From positions 248,001-312,000 of the forward strand of contig JAMWZC010000004.1 in the NCBI GenBank assembly GCA_024304985.1: a DNA stretch of 64,000 nucleotides. The letters run 5' to 3'. Under the pieces are notes generated by a model. It made no database searches. It saw only the letters and a program-made list of their open reading frames with translations, and was not told the DNA's origin. Shown here one piece after another: positions 8,364 through 16,644 of the stretch; position 1 is the stretch's first letter; every line of letters starts with the position of its first letter. This DNA comes from Paracoccaceae bacterium (lineage in GTDB: Bacteria > Pseudomonadota > Alphaproteobacteria > Rhodobacterales > Rhodobacteraceae). Position numbers and translations under genes: made by a program.

Positions 8364-9602
8364 TCAGCCCTCCTCGCCCTTGTTGCCCAGGACCGCGCCC
8401 AGCGGCCGCGGTGTGACGGGGCGCGCACGCCCCTGTTCGACGGCGCGGGTCAGGGCCGCCAGATCGGTGCGCAACTCGGCCATTGTGTCCTGACGGCCTG
8501 CGCTGATCTCTTCCAGGATCCGCAGCAATTGCACATCCATCGAGCGCAGGCGCATCCTGCTTTCGGCGTCCAGCCCTTCGCCACGCTCCTGCGTCGACAG
8601 GGCCTGTGCCAAGCGTTCCTGCCCTTCGGCCAGACGCAACAGGGCGGCCGTCAACTCTCCCTGCTGGCCGCTTCCGGCACCCAGCGTGTCGTTCAGGCCA
8701 GCCACGGCATGGCCCAACTGTTCCAGCCGCGCCTCGGTCGCGATCCGTCCGACCTCGGCCTGATCCAGCAGGCGTTGCACGGCGTCCATCTGATCGGCCA
8801 TGCCCGTGGCGACCTGCGCCAGCATCGCCTGATCCGGCGCCCCCTCGCCATCACCGGAGGAGAAGCCAAGCCGCGTGATCGTGCTCAGCCATTCCTCAAG
8901 CTCGCGGTAAAACCGGTTCTGGCCATGGCCTGCAAAGAGTTCCAGCAGGCCCACAACCAGCGACCCGGCCAGACCCAGCAGGGACGAGCCGAAGGCCACG
9001 CCCATGCCCGACAACTGCGCATCCAGCCCGTCCATCAGGCGACCGAAGACGGCAACGCCCTCTTCGCCCTCCTGCGGGGCAAGACTGCGGATCGTGTCGA
9101 CCAGCGCGGGCACGGTTGTCGCAAGCCCATAGAACGTGCCCAGAAGGCCAAGGAAAATCAGCAGGTTGACGATGTAGCGCGTGATCTCGCGCGCCTCGTC
9201 GATCCGGGTCGCCACGGAATCGAGGATCGAGCGGGTCGAACTGGCCCCGAGATGCATCCGTGCGCCCCGCGAGCGCAGCAGCGCCGCCAGAGGCGCCAGC
9301 AGACGGGGGGCCGCCCGCCCCTCGCCACGGCCCTTGGTGAAATCCTCGATCCAGCGGACCGATGTGATCAGCTGCCCCACTTGCAGGAAACAGGCCAGCA
9401 CACCGATCACGAAGACGAACAGGATGAACCCGTTGAGATAGGGGTTGGCCTCGAACACCGGCAAGACGCGCGGCAGGGCCAGGACCACCACGAATGCGGC
9501 CAGTCCCAGCACCAGCAGCATCGAGATGATCTGGCGCAAGGGTTGGGAAAACTGGGGCTCGGCCTCGCGGTCCGGCAGGTCCATGCGGACGGCTCCTGAC
9601 AC
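8364..9602 (-). CDS. MotA/TolQ/ExbB-like proton-channel family protein
   Basis: A 412-residue membrane protein with four predicted helices (about 26-48, 55-77, 147-166, 196-218). The third and fourth fit the MotA_ExbB core: 'LIFLGLLGTFYGLATT' and 'GMGVAFGSSLLGLAGSL'. A cytoplasmic loop separates helices 2 and 3, and a long helical C-terminal tail (about 230-412) follows. It is the first gene of a two-gene operon with the MotB-like protein. The pairing of a tailed MotA-like and a coiled-coil MotB-like protein recalls ZorAB, but no ZorC, ZorD or ZorE is nearby. The neighbours (ChaC, DUF2125, extensin-like) suggest a housekeeping envelope role. Confidence 0.85.
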   Translation of the reverse strand: MSGAVRMDLPDREAEPQFSQPLRQIISMLLVLGLAAFVVVLALPRVLPVFEANPYLNGFILFVFVIGVLACFLQVGQLITSVRWIEDFTKGRGEGRAAPRLLAPLAALLRSRGARMHLGASSTRSILDSVATRIDEAREITRYIVNLLIFLGLLGTFYGLATTVPALVDTIRSLAPQEGEEGVAVFGRLMDGLDAQLSGMGVAFGSSLLGLAGSLVVGLLELFAGHGQNRFYRELEEWLSTITRLGFSSGDGEGAPDQAMLAQVATGMADQMDAVQRLLDQAEVGRIATEARLEQLGHAVAGLNDTLGAGSGQQGELTAALLRLAEGQERLAQALSTQERGEGLDAESRMRLRSMDVQLLRILEEISAGRQDTMAELRTDLAALTRAVEQGRARPVTPRPLGAVLGNKGEEG

Positions 9603-9652
9603 TGGTTATAGTTGGGCTGATCCTAGGGGTTGATCAGCGCCCTGCCAAGGGC

Positions 9653-10201
9653 TTATGCCCCGCCGATCGCAGCTTGACGGGTCAGATCGCGCACCCGACC
9701 GTCCAGCCAGTCCAGATCCGGGTCGGTGATGCCCAAAGTGACCAGATGTGCCACCGTATTGTGCAGATATTCGGTGTTCGGCCCGCGTCCGCCCACAGCG
9801 CGCGCGATGATCTGGGCCTGCTCTTCCAGCGGCAGGCCGCCACAATACTGGACGTGGTCCGGGTCGATCACATAGGTCACGGCCTCGACCTGCGTGCCAT
9901 CGGCCAATGCAATCTCCAGCACCTTCTCGACATAGGCGGAGGAGATCAGTTCACGTTCGCGCAGATAGTGCAGCACCGCATCCGCCTCGTCCGGAGCCAC
10001 GGCCAAGGCCAGCCCGTGACACTCGGCCCCGGTTGCGGCGTCCAGCGCCAGCACCAAGCCCGGCTCTTCCGGCGTGCCCCGGTGATGGATCGAGCGCATG
10101 CAGAAACTCCGGTGATAATCGGGCAGCCGCGCCAAAACCGTGCGCCGCGCCTCGAAGCCGGGGTTCCACAACAGTGATCCATATCCGAAAACCCACATCA
10201 T
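9653..10201 (-). CDS. ChaC-type gamma-glutamylcyclotransferase
   Basis: Cytosolic enzyme that degrades glutathione to 5-oxoproline and Cys-Gly. The 182-residue length fits the family. The N-terminal substrate loop 'VFGYGSLLWNPGF' (residues 4-16) and the catalytic-glutamate segment 'YLRERELISSAY' (about 99-110) are both present. It starts MMWVFGYGS; either methionine could be the start. It is divergent from the DUF2125 gene with a 73-bp shared upstream region. It could pair functionally with gloB upstream in glutathione turnover, but the genes are not in one operon. Confidence 0.92.
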   Translation of the reverse strand: MMWVFGYGSLLWNPGFEARRTVLARLPDYHRSFCMRSIHHRGTPEEPGLVLALDAATGAECHGLALAVAPDEADAVLHYLRERELISSAYVEKVLEIALADGTQVEAVTYVIDPDHVQYCGGLPLEEQAQIIARAVGGRGPNTEYLHNTVAHLVTLGITDPDLDWLDGRVRDLTRQAAIGGA

Positions 10202-10274
10202 CGCGGCACTGGTCCTTCCATTTGCGCCCCTGTAAACACCACCAAAGCCAGAGTGAAAAGGGGGGCGTTGGCCC

Positions 10275-11300
10275 GTGAAGCGACTGTTGATCCTGATCCT
10301 TGTCTCCGCCGCGCTCTGGTCGGGCTATTGGCTCTACGGTGCCTCGGCCAGCAAATCTGCCTTTGTCGCATGGTTCGAGGAGCGTCGCGCCGAGGGTTGG
10401 GCCGCTGACTATGCCGATCTGGAGGTCCGGGGCTTTCCCAACCGGTTCGACACCACCTTCACAGATCCCGCGCTGGCCGATCCGGGCACGGGTTGGGCGT
10501 GGAACGCGCCCTTTTTCCAATTGCTGGCCCTATCCTACAAGCCCAATCACGTGATCGCCATCTGGCCCGAGACCCAACGCATTGCCACACCGCAGGGCCG
10601 TTTCGACATGACGCAGGCCGAGATGCAGGCCAGTGTAGTGCTCTGGCCAAGCACCGCTCTGGCGCTGGACCGGGTGCGGCTGGTGGCGGATACGGTGCAG
10701 GTGACGGCCAGCGATGGCAGCACCACAGCGGCCAGCGCCCTGCGGCTTGCGGCTGAACGGTTGGGCGCGGATGGACAGGCGGCGACCACGGCCCCCGAGG
10801 CCGGCCCGACCCGCTACCGCATCGCCCTGTCCGCCGAGGGTTTCGCCCCGGACAGCGCCCTGCGCCAGCGGATCGACCCCACGGACCGCCTGCCCCGCAC
10901 GCTCGATGCGCTGCGTGCCGATGTCACGCTGGGCTTCGACCGCCCATGGGACCGCAGCAGCGTGGAAGAGGCGCGCCCACAGCCGCAACTGATCTCGCTC
11001 CGGCTGGCCGAGGCGCGCTGGGGCGAGCTGGAACTGCTGGCGGCGGGCGATCTGGAGATCGACGCCGAGGGCGAGGCCAGCGGCCGCATCACCGTCAAGG
11101 CCCGGAACTGGCGCGAGATTCTGGCGATGGCGCGTGCCTCGGGCGAATTGCCCGACGGCGTGGCCGATACTTTGGAGCAGGGGTTGTCGCTGCTGGCGGG
11201 GCGCAACGACGGTATCGACATCCCGCTGGATTTCCGTCGGGGGTTGATCTGGATCGGCCCGCTGCCAGTGATGGACAGCCCCCTGTTCCGGCTGCGCTGA
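10275..11300 (+). CDS. DUF2125 domain-containing protein
   Basis: A 341-residue protein with an N-terminal membrane anchor or signal (residues 3-22, 'LLILILVSAALWSGYWLYG') and a large periplasmic beta-rich domain. The DUF2125 family hallmarks are the 'YADLEVRGFPNRFDTTFTDP' segment (about 46-65) and the later 'VIAIWPETQRIATPQGRF'. No function is established for the family, which is largely alphaproteobacterial. The start is GTG at 10275. It converges on the extensin-like gene with only 3 bp between the stop codons and no room for a separate terminator. Confidence 0.85.
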   Translation: MKRLLILILVSAALWSGYWLYGASASKSAFVAWFEERRAEGWAADYADLEVRGFPNRFDTTFTDPALADPGTGWAWNAPFFQLLALSYKPNHVIAIWPETQRIATPQGRFDMTQAEMQASVVLWPSTALALDRVRLVADTVQVTASDGSTTAASALRLAAERLGADGQAATTAPEAGPTRYRIALSAEGFAPDSALRQRIDPTDRLPRTLDALRADVTLGFDRPWDRSSVEEARPQPQLISLRLAEARWGELELLAAGDLEIDAEGEASGRITVKARNWREILAMARASGELPDGVADTLEQGLSLLAGRNDGIDIPLDFRRGLIWIGPLPVMDSPLFRLR

Positions 11301-11303
11301 CGC

Positions 11304-11945
11304 TTAGCGGCAGTAGGGCCCGCCACGATGGCGAGCGGTGTCGAAGTGGAAATGATCCAGATGGAACCGGTCCGCCTGCGGCCCCAGCACGGTGCCGAAG
11401 GGCCCGCAGGCCGCCCGGTGCATCTCGCGCAGCGCGCGGCCGTTGCGCCCCGCGCCCCAGTCGCGCAGCACCGTGATCTGGGTGCCGTCACGCAGCGTAT
11501 AGCCCGACACGTCAATGGCCTTGCCCCGCCCATGTTCGGAAATCCGCGCGCCGCGCTGGTGGTTGCGGGTGCGGCAGGCATAGCTGGCGGCGATGCGGAT
11601 CGACTCGATCCCGCCGCCCTGACTGCCGACCGCAGGCGCCATGCCGCGGTCAACCCATGTCCTGAAGGCCCGCGCGGTGGGGCAATCGACCACGGCACCT
11701 GTGCTGAGCTGGATGCCGTTCACCTCATGCAGACGGACGGCATTGTCGATGCCACAGCCGGTCACGCCGCCCGGCACCTCGCCCACCACCTCGCCGCGCA
11801 GGGCAGGATCGCCGCACACCATCGGATAGCCACTGGTCGACGGGGCCACACGCGCCGGACCCCGCTCATAACGGACGCTGCACGCACTGGCGCTGAACAT
11901 CAGTGCAACAAGGGCAAGCGGCAGGATCACCAGACTCCGGGTCAT
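11304..11945 (-). CDS. Extensin-like lipoprotein
   Basis: A 213-residue exported protein. The N-terminus 'LALVALMFSASACSV' ends in a lipobox (Cys22), suggesting a lipid-anchored periplasmic protein. The body matches the bacterial extensin-like C-terminal domain with its conserved Cys and His residues: 'GYPMVCGD', 'TGCGIDNAVRL', 'ISEHGRGKAIDVSGY' and the end 'FHLDHFHFD'. The 'HGRGKAIDV' and 'HLDHFH' motifs resemble D,D-carboxypeptidase metal ligands, so a cell-wall peptidase role is plausible but unproven. The ATG overlaps the upstream dehydrogenase stop by 4 bp (ATGA). The longer ORF reaching 12158 is overlap with that gene. Confidence 0.85.
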   Translation of the reverse strand: MTRSLVILPLALVALMFSASACSVRYERGPARVAPSTSGYPMVCGDPALRGEVVGEVPGGVTGCGIDNAVRLHEVNGIQLSTGAVVDCPTARAFRTWVDRGMAPAVGSQGGGIESIRIAASYACRTRNHQRGARISEHGRGKAIDVSGYTLRDGTQITVLRDWGAGRNGRALREMHRAACGPFGTVLGPQADRFHLDHFHFDTARHRGGPYCR

Positions 11946-12862
11946 CGCACCGCTTTCACGCGACCGAAATCCGGCGCATCGGTATCCTGACCGGCTTCGA
12001 TGATCCCGCGCCGGATGGCGCGGGTGCGGGTGAAATAGGCATGCAGGTGGTCGCCATCCCCGGTGCGGATCGCGCGTTGCAGGGCGAACAGCTCCTCGGT
12101 GAAGCGGCCAAGGATCTCCAGCGTGGCCTCCTTGTTGGTCAGGAACACATCGCGCCACATGGTCGGATCACTGGCGGCGATCCGGGTGAAGTCGCGAAAC
12201 CCGGCGGCGGAATACTTGATCACCTCGCTGTCGGTGACGCGGCGCAGGTCATCTGCCACGCCCACCATCGTATAGGCGATCAGATGCGGCGCGTGGCTTG
12301 TGACGGCCAGCACCAGATCGTGGTGATCCGCCTCCATCGTGTCGACATTGGCGCCCATGCCCGCCCAGAGCCGCGAAAGCCGGTCCAGCGCATCCGCGTC
12401 CGTCCCCTCGACCGGCACCAGCAGGCACCAGCGGTTGTCGAAAAGCGTGGCAAAGCCCGACTCGGGGCCGGAATGTTCGGTCCCGGCCAGCGGATGCGCC
12501 GGAATGAAATGCACATTGTCCGGCAGATGCGGTCCGACCGCCTGAATGACCGCCGCCTTGACCGAGCCCACGTCGCTGACCGTGGCCCCCGGTTTCAGAT
12601 GCGGCGCGATCTCGGCCGCCACGGCCCCCATCGCGCCGACCGGCACGCAGAGCACCACCAGATCGGCCCCCGCCACAGCCTCGGCCGCCGTGTCACAGAC
12701 CCGGTCGCACAGCCCGATCCGCCGCGCCGTGTCGCGGGTGGCGGCAGAGCGCGCATAGCCGGTCACTTCGCCCGCCAGACCGCCACGTTTCATCGCCCAG
12801 AACATGGACGAGGCGATCAGCCCCAGCCCGATCAGGGCCACCCTGTCATAGATCACCGTCAT
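11942..12862 (-). CDS. Prephenate/arogenate dehydrogenase family protein
   Basis: NAD(P)-dependent dehydrogenase of tyrosine biosynthesis, 306 residues. It has an N-terminal Rossmann domain with '[12 protein letters not shown]' (residues 8-19), the 'DVGSVKAAV' motif (about 98-106) and '[14 protein letters not shown]', where the histidine and the GTEHSG loop are the catalytic and substrate-binding signature. The C-terminal helical domain contains 'SHAPHLIAY'. The ATG at 12862 overlaps the hisC stop by 4 bp, so hisC and this gene form a coupled aromatic amino acid pair with the extensin gene riding behind. Whether it prefers prephenate or cyclohexadienyl substrates cannot be read here. Confidence 0.93.
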   Translation of the reverse strand: MTVIYDRVALIGLGLIASSMFWAMKRGGLAGEVTGYARSAATRDTARRIGLCDRVCDTAAEAVAGADLVVLCVPVGAMGAVAAEIAPHLKPGATVSDVGSVKAAVIQAVGPHLPDNVHFIPAHPLAGTEHSGPESGFATLFDNRWCLLVPVEGTDADALDRLSRLWAGMGANVDTMEADHHDLVLAVTSHAPHLIAYTMVGVADDLRRVTDSEVIKYSAAGFRDFTRIAASDPTMWRDVFLTNKEATLEILGRFTEELFALQRAIRTGDGDHLHAYFTRTRAIRRGIIEAGQDTDAPDFGRVKAVR

Positions 12863-13944
12863 CTGGCGCCACCCTTGAACTGGCCGACAGCATGGGCCAC
12901 GCGGCGGCAACTCGACTCGTCGCCCACGGTGATCCGCAGGCAATGCGGCAACTTGTAACCCGCCACGCGCCGCACGATCAGCCCCTGCGATTTCAGATAG
13001 GTGTCGCAGGCCTCGGCCTCGGCCTGATCGGCGAAACGCGCCAGCACGAAATTGGCCTTCGACGTGTCGCATTGCACACCATGCTCGGCCAGGGCCTCGG
13101 CCAGCCAGACGCGCAGGCGGGCATTCTCGGCCCGGCATTTGGCGGCATAGGCCTGATCGCGCACCGCCGCTTCGGCCGTGGCCAGCGCCGTGTTGGACAG
13201 GTTGAAGGGGCCGCGGATGCGGTTAAGCACGTCGATGATCGCGCGCGGGCCATAGCCCCAGCCAACGCGCAGCCCGCCAAGACCGTAAAGTTTGGAGAAT
13301 GTCCGCGTCATCACGACATTCTCGCGCATGTCCACCAGCGCGGCACCGCCATCATAGCCCTCGACATATTCGGCATAGGCGCCGTCCAGCACAAGGATGG
13401 CATGATCCGGCAGGCCCTGCGCCAGACGCGCCAGTTCGTTGCCGCCGATCATGGTGCCGGTGGGATTGTTGGGGTTTGCGATGAAGACCAACTTGGTCGC
13501 AGGCGTCACGGCGGCAAGGATCGCGTCCACATCGGTGACGCGTTCGCGCTCGTGCACCTCAACCGGGGTGCCGCCCGCCGCCAGGGTGCTGATGCGATAC
13601 ATGGCAAAGCCGTGTTCCGTGTGGATCACCTCATCCCCCGGTCCGACATAGGCCTGACACAGGAAATGGATGATCTCGTCGCTGCCCACGCCGCAGATGA
13701 TCCGGTCGGCATCCAGCCCGTGAACCTCGGCAATCGCGCGCCGCAGCGCCGCATGGTCGGTCGAGGGGTAGCGATGCAGCTCATAGCCCGAGCGGCGGAA
13801 CGCCTCGATCGCGGCCTCGCTCGGCCCGAAAGGGTTCTCGTTCGAGCTGAGCTTGACCACATCGGTCACGCCCTCAACATGGGCGGCCCCGCCCTGATAA
13901 AGCTCGATCTGCATGATGCCGGGTTGCGGCTGGATCTGGGTCAT
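12859..13944 (-). CDS. hisC: Histidinol-phosphate aminotransferase (aromatic aminotransferase possible)
   Basis: PLP-dependent class I/II aminotransferase of 361 residues. Visible motifs: '[11 protein letters not shown]' near residue 31, '[13 protein letters not shown]' (about 154-166), and the PLP lysine in '[20 protein letters not shown]' (about residue 218). It converts imidazole-acetol phosphate to histidinol phosphate. Because it is coupled to a prephenate dehydrogenase rather than to his genes, it may also act on aromatic keto acids, as some HisC paralogues do. A short spacer with a dispersed 3'-UTR element separates it from hss upstream. Confidence 0.92.
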   Translation of the reverse strand: MTQIQPQPGIMQIELYQGGAAHVEGVTDVVKLSSNENPFGPSEAAIEAFRRSGYELHRYPSTDHAALRRAIAEVHGLDADRIICGVGSDEIIHFLCQAYVGPGDEVIHTEHGFAMYRISTLAAGGTPVEVHERERVTDVDAILAAVTPATKLVFIANPNNPTGTMIGGNELARLAQGLPDHAILVLDGAYAEYVEGYDGGAALVDMRENVVMTRTFSKLYGLGGLRVGWGYGPRAIIDVLNRIRGPFNLSNTALATAEAAVRDQAYAAKCRAENARLRVWLAEALAEHGVQCDTSKANFVLARFADQAEAEACDTYLKSQGLIVRRVAGYKLPHCLRITVGDESSCRRVAHAVGQFKGGAR

Positions 13945-14035
13945 GTCTGCGCTCTCCTTGCGCCCTCTCTTAGCGATGCGCCAAGCTCAAGAAAAGCGCG
14001 AAAGCGGCTCTGCACCCGATGCCGCAGCCAGACCG

Positions 14036-14064
14036 CCTGCCCCTTCATCTTGCCGAAAATACTC
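14036..14064 (-). repeat. Dispersed 3'-UTR element, copy A (after homospermidine synthase)
   Basis: Lies 29 nt downstream of the hss stop codon, in sense orientation for hss. It matches copy C at 61446-61474 over 29 nt with one mismatch. Read with the gene, it contains GAGTATTTTCGGCAAGATGA. Confidence 0.7.
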
Positions 14065-14093
14065 ATATCCGCCCTTGCCAGCCGCGCGCCGGC

Positions 14094-15527
14094 TCAGGTG
14101 GCCAGCACATTGCGGAACTGCCAGGGATCGCTGTCGTCGATATCCTCGGGGAACAGCTCCCAGCGGTCCTGCAACGGGGTCCAGTCGGTGTAATGCGCCT
14201 CGACCGGACCAAGATAGGGCCGCTGCACCGCAAGGCAGCGGGCGTGATCCATCTCATCCGTCTCGACAATGCCCGCGCGGGGGTTTTCCAGCGCCCAGAC
14301 CATGCCCGCCAGCACGGCGCTGGTGACCTGCAGGCCGGTCGCGTTCTGATCGGGGGCGAGCGTCCGGGCCTCGGCATTGGACAGGCGCGAGCCATACCAG
14401 AGGGCGTTCTTCGCATGGCCGTATAGCAGCACGCCCAATTCGTCGCTGCCTTCCACGATCTCGTCAGGGCCAAGGATGTGATGCGCCCCCTGCACCCGGC
14501 CCGAGCCGAACATCTCGTGCAGCGACAACACCGCATCGTCGCAGGGGTGATAGGCATAGTGGCAGGTGGGCCGGTAGTCCGGGGCTGCGGGATCGCCCAC
14601 GGTATAGTAGTCGGCAATCGAGATCGCCTCGTTATGCGTCACCAGAAAGCCGAATTGCGGCCCCGGCGTGGGGCACCAGCTATGCACGCGGGTGATGGCA
14701 CCCGGTCGTTCGATCCAGATCGCGGCGCGGCAGCCCGTCTCGTGGCGATAGGCGTTGTCGGGAAACCATGTCTCATGCGTGCCCCAGCCCAGTTCGGCGG
14801 GCTGGAAACCCTCGGCGATGAAGCCATCGACCGACCAGGTGTTCACAAACACACCACGCGGGCGCGGTGTGGTGCGGGCCTGCGTGTCGCGTTCGGCCAC
14901 ATGCACGCCCTTGACGCGCAGCCCCTGCATCAGCATGGCCCAGCCGTTGCGATCCTGCGGCGCGGTTGCGACAGATCCGCAATCCGTGGCCAATTGCAGC
15001 AGCGCCTCCTTGACGAACCAGCTGACCATGCCGGGATTGGCCCCGCAGCAGGATACCGCCGTCGTGCCACCGGGATGGGCCGCCTTTTCATCCCGCACGG
15101 CTTGGCGCAGCGCGTAATTCGTGCGCGCCTCATTGTCGGGCGTCTCGAAATAGAACCCCTCCCACGGCTCCACCACCGTGTCGATGTAGAGAACACCCAT
15201 CTCGCGGCAGAGGCGCATGATATCCAAGGAGGATGTATCCACCGACAGGTTCACGCAGAACCCTGTGCCGCTGGCAAAGAGGCTGCCCAGCACCTCGCGG
15301 TAATTTCCGCGTGTCAGGCCGATGGGCATATGCGGGATGCCGCGCGCCGTCAGGTCGGCCACGGCGGCGGGATCGGGTTCGATCACCATGAGGCGGCTTT
15401 CGTCAAAGTCGAAATGGCGTCGGATCAGCGGCAGCGTGCCCCGTCCGATCGAGCCATAGCCGATGATCACCACCGGCCCGTCAATCCGGCCATGCACTGG
15501 CCAGCCATCGCGCACATTACCCGTCAT
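14094..15527 (-). CDS. hss: Homospermidine synthase
   Basis: NAD+-dependent enzyme making sym-homospermidine from putrescine, the main long polyamine of many alphaproteobacteria. It is 477 residues. The N-terminal Rossmann motif is 'VVIIGYGSIGRGTLPLI' (about 19-35); the family segments 'CGANPGMVSWFVKEAL' and 'DTVVEPWEGFYF' follow. The start is ATG at 15527 behind GGGGGAG; the longer ORF to 15704 runs through the rpsD terminator and into rpsD and is rejected. The gene lies alone, downstream of the rpsD terminator, so it needs its own promoter in the short gap 15528-15580. Confidence 0.95.
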   Translation of the reverse strand: MTGNVRDGWPVHGRIDGPVVIIGYGSIGRGTLPLIRRHFDFDESRLMVIEPDPAAVADLTARGIPHMPIGLTRGNYREVLGSLFASGTGFCVNLSVDTSSLDIMRLCREMGVLYIDTVVEPWEGFYFETPDNEARTNYALRQAVRDEKAAHPGGTTAVSCCGANPGMVSWFVKEALLQLATDCGSVATAPQDRNGWAMLMQGLRVKGVHVAERDTQARTTPRPRGVFVNTWSVDGFIAEGFQPAELGWGTHETWFPDNAYRHETGCRAAIWIERPGAITRVHSWCPTPGPQFGFLVTHNEAISIADYYTVGDPAAPDYRPTCHYAYHPCDDAVLSLHEMFGSGRVQGAHHILGPDEIVEGSDELGVLLYGHAKNALWYGSRLSNAEARTLAPDQNATGLQVTSAVLAGMVWALENPRAGIVETDEMDHARCLAVQRPYLGPVEAHYTDWTPLQDRWELFPEDIDDSDPWQFRNVLAT

Positions 15528-15582
15528 CACACACTCCCCCGCCCCTGCATGGATGCAAGATAGGTAGCACCCGGGCACGAAA

Positions 15583-15611
15583 AAACCCGCCGCAGAGGCT
15601 GCGGCGGGTTT
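15583..15611 (-). terminator. rpsD intrinsic terminator
   Basis: A perfect 13-bp stem (15583-15595 with 15599-15611, core CCCGCCGCAG/CTGCGGCGGG) with a 3-nt loop. On the minus strand it ends in a run of six Ts (15586 downward), as expected for termination of rpsD. Confidence 0.85.
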
Positions 15612-15636
15612 ATCTGTCCCCAAAAGGGGCGAAACC

Positions 15637-16257
15637 TTAGTTCTTCGCGTAGAATTCGACGACGAGGTTCGGTTCCATGATGACCGGATAGGGCACATCG
15701 CCAAGGCTGGGGGTGCGCACGAAAGTCGCGGTCAGCTTGGAGTTGTCCACGTCCAGATAGTCGGGAACGTCACGCTCAGGCAGTTGGGTGGCTTCCAGAA
15801 TGGCGGCCATCTGCTTGGATTTCTGGCGAACCTCGATCACGTCACCTTCCTTCACACGGTAGGAGGGGATGTTCACGCGCTGGCCGTTCACGGTCACATG
15901 GCCGTGGTTCACGAACTGACGGGCGGCAAAGACGGTCGGCACGAATTTCGCGCGATAGACGACGGCGTCCAGACGGCGCTCCAGCAGACCGATCAGGTTT
16001 TCACCGGTGTCGCCCTTGACGCGCTCGGCCTCGGCATAGATGCGGCGGAACTGCTTTTCGGTCAGATCGCCGTAATAGCCCTTCAGCTTCTGCTTGGCGC
16101 GCAGCTGGGTGCCGAAATCGGACAGTTTGCCCTTGCGGCGCTGACCGTGCTGACCGGGGCCGTATTCGCGGCGGTTCACCGGGGATTTCGGACGGCCCCA
16201 GATGTTTTCGCCCATGCGGCGGTCGATCTTGTACTTGGCAGACGTGCGTTTGGTCAC
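15637..16257 (-). CDS. rpsD: 30S ribosomal protein S4
   Basis: Primary 16S rRNA-binding protein of the small subunit. It is 206 residues, starting [21 protein letters not shown], with the S4 RNA-binding domain (about 95-155, '[14 protein letters not shown]...[11 protein letters not shown]') and the usual end '[13 protein letters not shown]'. The start is GTG at 16257, with GGAG about 7 nt upstream. Unlike gammaproteobacteria, where it sits in the alpha operon with rpoA, it stands alone here, as is common in alphaproteobacteria. Its leader (16258-16390) contains short GC hairpins such as CCCC-ttg-CGGGG that might serve autoregulation; this is not demonstrated. Confidence 0.97.
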   Translation of the reverse strand: MTKRTSAKYKIDRRMGENIWGRPKSPVNRREYGPGQHGQRRKGKLSDFGTQLRAKQKLKGYYGDLTEKQFRRIYAEAERVKGDTGENLIGLLERRLDAVVYRAKFVPTVFAARQFVNHGHVTVNGQRVNIPSYRVKEGDVIEVRQKSKQMAAILEATQLPERDVPDYLDVDNSKLTATFVRTPSLGDVPYPVIMEPNLVVEFYAKN

Positions 16258-16474
16258 GGCTGATCTCCTTCGTTAGAGTTTGAAGGGCGTTGTCCTTTGG
16301 CCGAAGCCTGACAGGTCACCCCTTGCGGGGGCCACCAACACCAATGAAGCCGCGCTTATACGGCCGCAGGTCGCAGAGTCAACACCGATATGACGCAAGT
16401 GCCGCGACGCGGCGCGGTTGACCCCGACCGGAGCCGGAGCCTAGGGTCGCGCAGTTGCAGATCCGGAGGACGGC

Positions 16475-16549
16475 ATGTCGAAATGGGTGATCATGGCTTT
16501 TGTGCTGGTCCTTGCCGGATGCGGCGTGCCGCTTGTGCCCTTTGTCTGA
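16475..16549 (+). CDS. Micro-lipoprotein, 24 residues
   Basis: Sequence-supported small gene: ATG at 16475, GGAGG 5 nt upstream, then a basic start (MSK), a hydrophobic core, the lipobox LAGC with Cys16, and a short tail GVPLVPFV before TGA. After signal peptidase II cleavage only nine residues would remain attached to lipid. It lies alone between the divergent rpsD and the convergent Hint gene. My recollection is that tiny lipoproteins with a similar GVPLVP tail occur in other Rhodobacterales, but I could not check. It is too short for most gene finders. Confidence 0.6.
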   Translation: MSKWVIMAFVLVLAGCGVPLVPFV

Positions 16550-16644
16550 CAGGGCAGGACAAGCCACGGATCAGACGTCCTGCCTGATCCGATGGCGGTG
16601 GTCCCGCCGGTCTGCATCACCAAGGGACCGCCCGGCCCGCTCCG

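Noticed and set aside
7122-9599. 825-codon plus-strand ORF opposite the MotA/MotB-like genes
   Set aside because: Composition is that of an antisense shadow (Gln/Arg/His/Gly) and both minus-strand genes have clear domains.
6717-9602. Zorya anti-phage system
   Set aside because: The MotA/MotB-like pair fits ZorAB in outline, but no ZorC, ZorD or ZorE gene is adjacent; the neighbours are gamma-glutamylcyclotransferase and DUF2125, and upstream is an M23 peptidase.
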